Of a stretch of DNA of 64,000 nt, positions 60,746-64,000 are shown in pieces. Position 1 is the stretch's first letter, and every line of letters starts with the position of its first letter. The translations under genes and the position numbers were made by a program. The notes under the pieces were generated by a model. It was not told the origin of the DNA. It saw only the letters and a program-made list of their open reading frames with translations, and did no database searches. This DNA comes from Streptomyces cinnamoneus (GTDB lineage Bacteria; Actinomycetota; Actinomycetes; Streptomycetales; Streptomycetaceae): positions 2,418,001-2,482,000 of the forward strand of contig NZ_PKFQ01000001.1 in the NCBI RefSeq assembly GCF_002939475.1, given 5' to 3'.

Positions 60746-62263
60746 TCACCGGTGGCTGGGGAACCCCAGGTCCACACCGCCGTCCGGCGCCGCGCCGGTG
60801 GCGCTCACCGGTGCTTCGGGCCAGCGGGTCGTGACGACCTTGCCGCGCGTGTAGAAGCGCACGCCGTCCCTGCCGTAGATGTGGTGGTCGCCGAAGAGCG
60901 AGTCCTTCCAGCCGCCGAAGGAGTGATAGCCGACGGGCACGGGGATGGGCACGTTCACGCCCACCATCCCCGTCTGGACCTCCAGTTGGAAGCGGCGGGC
61001 CGCGCCGCCGTCGCGGGTGAAGACGGCGCTGCCGTTGCCCCACGGCGAGGCGTTGATGAGGGCCACGCCCTCCTCGTAGGTCGCGGCGCGCAGCACGCAC
61101 AGCACCGGGCCGAAGATCTCGTCGCGGTAGGCGTCGGCGCCGGGCGGCACCTTGTCCAGCAGGGACAGGCCGATCCAGTGCCCGTTCTCGTAGCCGGCGA
61201 CGGTGAAGCCGGTGCCGTCCAGGACGACCTCGGCGCCCTGGGCCGCGGCGCCGCGGACGTAGGAGGCGACCTTGTCGCGGTGGGCGCGGGTGATGAGGGG
61301 GCCCATCTCCGAGGCGGGGTCGTCGCCCGGGCCGATCCTGACCCTCTCGGCGCGCTCGCGGATCCTCGCCACCAGCTCGTCGCCGGTGTCGCCCACCGCG
61401 ACGACCGCGGAGATCGCCATGCAGCGTTCGCCGGCCGAGCCGTAGGCCGCCGAGACGGCGGCGTCCGCGGCCGCGTCGAGGTCGGCGTCGGGCAGGACCA
61501 GCATGTGGTTCTTGGCGCCGCCGAGGGCCTGGACGCGCTTGCCGTGGGCCGAGGCGGTGGTGTGGATGTGACGGGCGACGGGGGTGGAGCCGACGAAGGA
61601 GACCGCGGCGACGTCCGGGTGCTCCAGCAGCCGGTCGACGGCGGTCCTGTCGCCGTTGACCACGTTGAGGACGCCCTGCGGCAGCCCGGCCTCGGCGGCG
61701 AGCTCCGCCAGGCGGACCGCGGGTGAGGGGTCCTTCTCGCTGGGCTTGAGGACGAAGGTGTTGCCGCAGGCGACGGCCAGCGGGAACATCCACATCGGCA
61801 CCATGGCCGGGAAGTTGAAGGGCGTGATGCCCACGACGACGCCCAGCGGCTGGCGGATCGCGGCCACGTCCACGCGGCTGGAGACCTCCGTGGACAGCTC
61901 GCCCTTGAGCTGCGTGGTGATCCCGCAGGCCAGCTCGACGATCTCCAGGCCGCGGGCGACCTCGCCGAGCGCGTCGGCGTGGACCTTGCCGTGTTCCGCC
62001 GTGATCAGCCGGGCCAGCTCGTCGCGGTGGGCGTCGAGCAGGGCGCGGTAGCGGAAGAGCACCGCGGTGCGGGCCGCCAGCGACGAGGACCCCCAGGTGG
62101 CGAACGCGGCCCTGGCGGCCGCGACGGCCGCGTCGACCTCCTCGGCGGACGCGAACGCGACCCGCGTCGTCGCGGCCCCGGTGGCCGGGTCGGTGACCTC
62201 GCCGAACCGGCCGGAGGTCCCTTCGACGGCCTTGCCGTCGATCCAGTGGTGGACGGTCTTCAT
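60746..62263 (-). CDS. iolA: Methylmalonate-semialdehyde dehydrogenase (CoA-acylating)
   Basis: 505 residues, aldehyde dehydrogenase fold. VHHWIDGKAVEGTSGRFGEVTDPATG, GVVVGITPFNFPAMVPMWMFPLA, VSFVGSTPVARHIH, GGAKNHMLVLPDAD and the catalytic Cys in GSAGERCMAIS. Converts (methyl)malonate semialdehyde to acetyl-/propionyl-CoA; it is the last step of myo-inositol or valine breakdown. Next to iolD (20-base gap), so inositol catabolism is favoured; mmsA is the alternative name. Confidence 0.93.
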   Translation of the reverse strand: MKTVHHWIDGKAVEGTSGRFGEVTDPATGAATTRVAFASAEEVDAAVAAARAAFATWGSSSLAARTAVLFRYRALLDAHRDELARLITAEHGKVHADALGEVARGLEIVELACGITTQLKGELSTEVSSRVDVAAIRQPLGVVVGITPFNFPAMVPMWMFPLAVACGNTFVLKPSEKDPSPAVRLAELAAEAGLPQGVLNVVNGDRTAVDRLLEHPDVAAVSFVGSTPVARHIHTTASAHGKRVQALGGAKNHMLVLPDADLDAAADAAVSAAYGSAGERCMAISAVVAVGDTGDELVARIRERAERVRIGPGDDPASEMGPLITRAHRDKVASYVRGAAAQGAEVVLDGTGFTVAGYENGHWIGLSLLDKVPPGADAYRDEIFGPVLCVLRAATYEEGVALINASPWGNGSAVFTRDGGAARRFQLEVQTGMVGVNVPIPVPVGYHSFGGWKDSLFGDHHIYGRDGVRFYTRGKVVTTRWPEAPVSATGAAPDGGVDLGFPSHR

Positions 62264-62283
62264 GCCTGGCCTCTCTCTCACGC

Positions 62284-64000
62284 TCACAGGTAACGGCGGC
62301 GGGCGGCGGCGTCGCGCTCGTACTCCTCCCGGGCGGCGACGGCCGCCGGGCGGGTCGCGGTCTCGGCCACGGGCACATCCCACCACGCCTGCGCCGGGGG
62401 TGTCCCGGGCACGGGGTCGGCGGTCTCGGTCTCGACGTGGACGCAGGTGGGCCGGTCCGAGGCGCGGGCCTCGGCGAGGGCGTCGCGCAGTTCGAGGACC
62501 GTGCGGGCGCGGAGCACGGACATGCCCAGGGACGCGGCGTTGGCGGCCAGGTCCACGGGCAGCGGGTCGCCGGTGTACGTGCCGTCGGGCGCCCGGAAGC
62601 GGTACGCGGTGCCGAACCCCTCGCCCCCCACGGCCCGCGAGAGCCCGCCGATCGAGGCGTAGCCGTGGTTCTGGACCAGGATCACCTTGATGGCGATGCC
62701 CTCCTGTACGGCGGTGACCAGTTCGGTCGGCATCATCAGGTACGTGCCGTCGCCGACGAGCGCCCACACCGGCCGGTCCGGGGCGGCCAGGCGCACCCCG
62801 ATGGCCGCCGGGATCTCGTAGCCCATGCAGGAGTAGCCGTATTCGAGGTGGTACTGGCGGCGGGAGCGGGCCCGCCAGAGCTTGTGCAGGTCGCCGGGGA
62901 GCGAGCCCGCCGCGTTGATCACCACGTCCTCGTCGCCGACGACGGCGTCGAGCGCGCCGACGACCTGCGCCTGGGTGGGCCGCCGGCCGTCGCCGTCGGC
63001 GCGCCAGGAGTAGGCGTAGTCGACCGCCGCCTCCCATTCGGCCTTCCCGGCGGTGTACGCCCTGACGTAGTCCTCCGCGACCCGGTGGCCCTTCAGCCCC
63101 TCCGTCAGCGCCTCCAGCCCGGCGCGGGCGTCGGCGACCAGCGGCAGGCCGGCGAGCTTGTGGGCGTCGTAGGAGGAGATGTTGAGGTTGACGAACCGCA
63201 CGTCGGGCGCGGCGAAGAGGGTCGAGGACGCGGTGGTGAAGTCGCTGTAGCGGGTGCCGGCGCCGATGACGAGGTCGGCGCCCCGGGCCAGCGCGTCGGC
63301 CACGGCGGTGCCCGTGTGGCCGACGCCGCCCACGTCGGCCGGGTGGTCGTGGCGCAGCGAGCCCTTGCCCGCCTGGGTGGAGGCCACCGGGATGCCGGTG
63401 GCGTCGGCGAGGGCGCGCAGGGCGTCCTCGGCCTCGCTGTGGTGGACGCCCCCGCCGGCGATCAGCAGCGGGCGGCGGGCGGCGCGCACCGCGCTGACGG
63501 CTGCGGCCAGTTCGGCGGGGTCGGGGGCGGGGCGGCGCACGTGCCAGACGCGGTCGGTGAAGAAGTCCTCGGGCCAGTCGTACGCCTCGGCCTGGACGTC
63601 CTGGGGCAGGGCGAGGGTGACGGCCCCGGTCTCGACGGGGTCGGCGAGCACCCGCGCCGCCTGGAGGGCGGCCGGGATCAGCGCCTCGGGGCGGACGACG
63701 CGGTCGAAGTAGCGGGAGACGGGGCGCAGGCAGTCGTTGACCGAGACGTCTCCGGCACCGGGGTGTTCGAGCTGTTGCAGGACGGGGTCGGCGGGCCGGG
63801 TGGCGAAGGTGTCGCCGGGGAGGAGGAGCACGGGCAGCCGGTTGACCGTGGCGAGGGCGGCGCCGGTGACGAGGTTGGTGGCGCCGGGCCCGATGGAGGT
63901 GGTGACCGCGTGCGCGGAGAGCCGGTCGCACTGGCGGGCGTAACCCACGGCGGCGTGCACCATGGCCTGTTCGTTGCGGCCCTGGAGGTAGGGCAGCGCG
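62284..64000 (-). CDS. iolD: 3D-trihydroxycyclohexane-1,2-dione acylhydrolase IolD (start outside window)
   Basis: At least 572 residues visible; the frame is open to the window edge (ALPYLQGRNEQAMVHAAVGYARQ). ThDP-dependent enzyme that opens the inositol ring product. SIGPGATNLVTGAALATVNRLPVLLLPGDTFATR, WPEDFFTDRVWHVRRP, GYSCMGYEIPAAIGVRLA and the ThDP motif GDGTYLMMPTELVTAVQEGIAIKVILVQNHGYASIG are characteristic. The 5' end and promoter lie beyond base 64000. Confidence 0.94.
   Translation of the reverse strand, partial: ALPYLQGRNEQAMVHAAVGYARQCDRLSAHAVTTSIGPGATNLVTGAALATVNRLPVLLLPGDTFATRPADPVLQQLEHPGAGDVSVNDCLRPVSRYFDRVVRPEALIPAALQAARVLADPVETGAVTLALPQDVQAEAYDWPEDFFTDRVWHVRRPAPDPAELAAAVSAVRAARRPLLIAGGGVHHSEAEDALRALADATGIPVASTQAGKGSLRHDHPADVGGVGHTGTAVADALARGADLVIGAGTRYSDFTTASSTLFAAPDVRFVNLNISSYDAHKLAGLPLVADARAGLEALTEGLKGHRVAEDYVRAYTAGKAEWEAAVDYAYSWRADGDGRRPTQAQVVGALDAVVGDEDVVINAAGSLPGDLHKLWRARSRRQYHLEYGYSCMGYEIPAAIGVRLAAPDRPVWALVGDGTYLMMPTELVTAVQEGIAIKVILVQNHGYASIGGLSRAVGGEGFGTAYRFRAPDGTYTGDPLPVDLAANAASLGMSVLRARTVLELRDALAEARASDRPTCVHVETETADPVPGTPPAQAWWDVPVAETATRPAAVAAREEYERDAAARRRYL

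Noticed and set aside
58453..60777. 774-residue minus-strand ORF overlapping the FUSC gene in another frame
   Set aside because: Arg/Ala/Gly/Pro-rich shadow; the FUSC frame carries the membrane helices and family signature.

Overview
The window looks like a chromosome segment of a Streptomyces or close relative. Evidence: very high GC, many GTG starts, ATGA/GTGA start-stop overlaps, a chaplin, a WhiB-like protein, a PknG-type kinase, a surface protein with an LAxTG sorting motif, and an actinomycete integrative and conjugative element (AICE) inserted in a tRNA gene.

Left chromosomal arm (1-23135). The 3' end of a sugar-uptake operon comes first (ABC permease, GH4 glycosidase, BadF/BadG-type sugar kinase), most like chitosan-oligosaccharide uptake operons. 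Next is a seven-gene signalling island (3288-13416): a GlnX-like membrane protein, a GlnH-like solute-binding protein, a coiled-coil protein, a PknG-like Ser/Thr kinase, a PP2C phosphatase, a VWA protein and an FHA protein. Three of these carry paired zinc ribbons. This extends the mycobacterial GlnX-GlnH-PknG amino-acid-sensing arrangement. Then follow a truncated haemoglobin, EttA, a thioester surface protein, an SSB paralogue and two large GTPases.

Mobile element (23166-40051, 16.9 kb). It sits in the 3' half of a tRNA-Arg(UCU) gene, between 44-bp perfect direct repeats. From the tRNA inward it carries a tyrosine integrase, an excisionase, a replication ATPase, a frameshifted DUF2742-like gene, a run of small genes, an FtsK/TraB-type DNA translocase, a DUF2637 membrane protein, an HEXXH protein and a WhiB-like protein, all on the minus strand. 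A divergent GntR (KorSA-like) repressor, an HTH/TPR regulator and a GNAT enzyme follow on the plus strand. Next to the right att site is cargo of lower GC: an OLD-family ATPase-TOPRIM protein, probably anti-phage defence. The most unusual signals are non-coding. Two 5' leaders share a nearly identical hairpin loop on covarying stems, just before the ribosome binding site. Eight copies of one octamer, in both orientations and three reading frames, lie in the 3' end of the replication gene. A transfer-locus-like repeat cluster sits beside the translocase gene.

Right chromosomal arm (40252-64000). In order: allantoinase; NERD-UvrD helicase; chaplin; acyl-CoA carboxylase beta and epsilon subunits; a StyA-like flavoprotein monooxygenase; FluC-DUF190-FluC; a three-gene succinate dehydrogenase/fumarate reductase operon with a divergent LysR regulator; a membrane protein and regulator pair under a 15-bp palindrome; an ECF sigma factor fused to a zinc finger, a membrane anchor and an extracellular CAP domain; two PH-domain membrane proteins divergent from a TetR regulator; an FUSC exporter; and the inositol genes iolA and iolD (cut by the window end).

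Limits: all calls come from reading the sequence and ORFs by eye. No database search or folding program was run.
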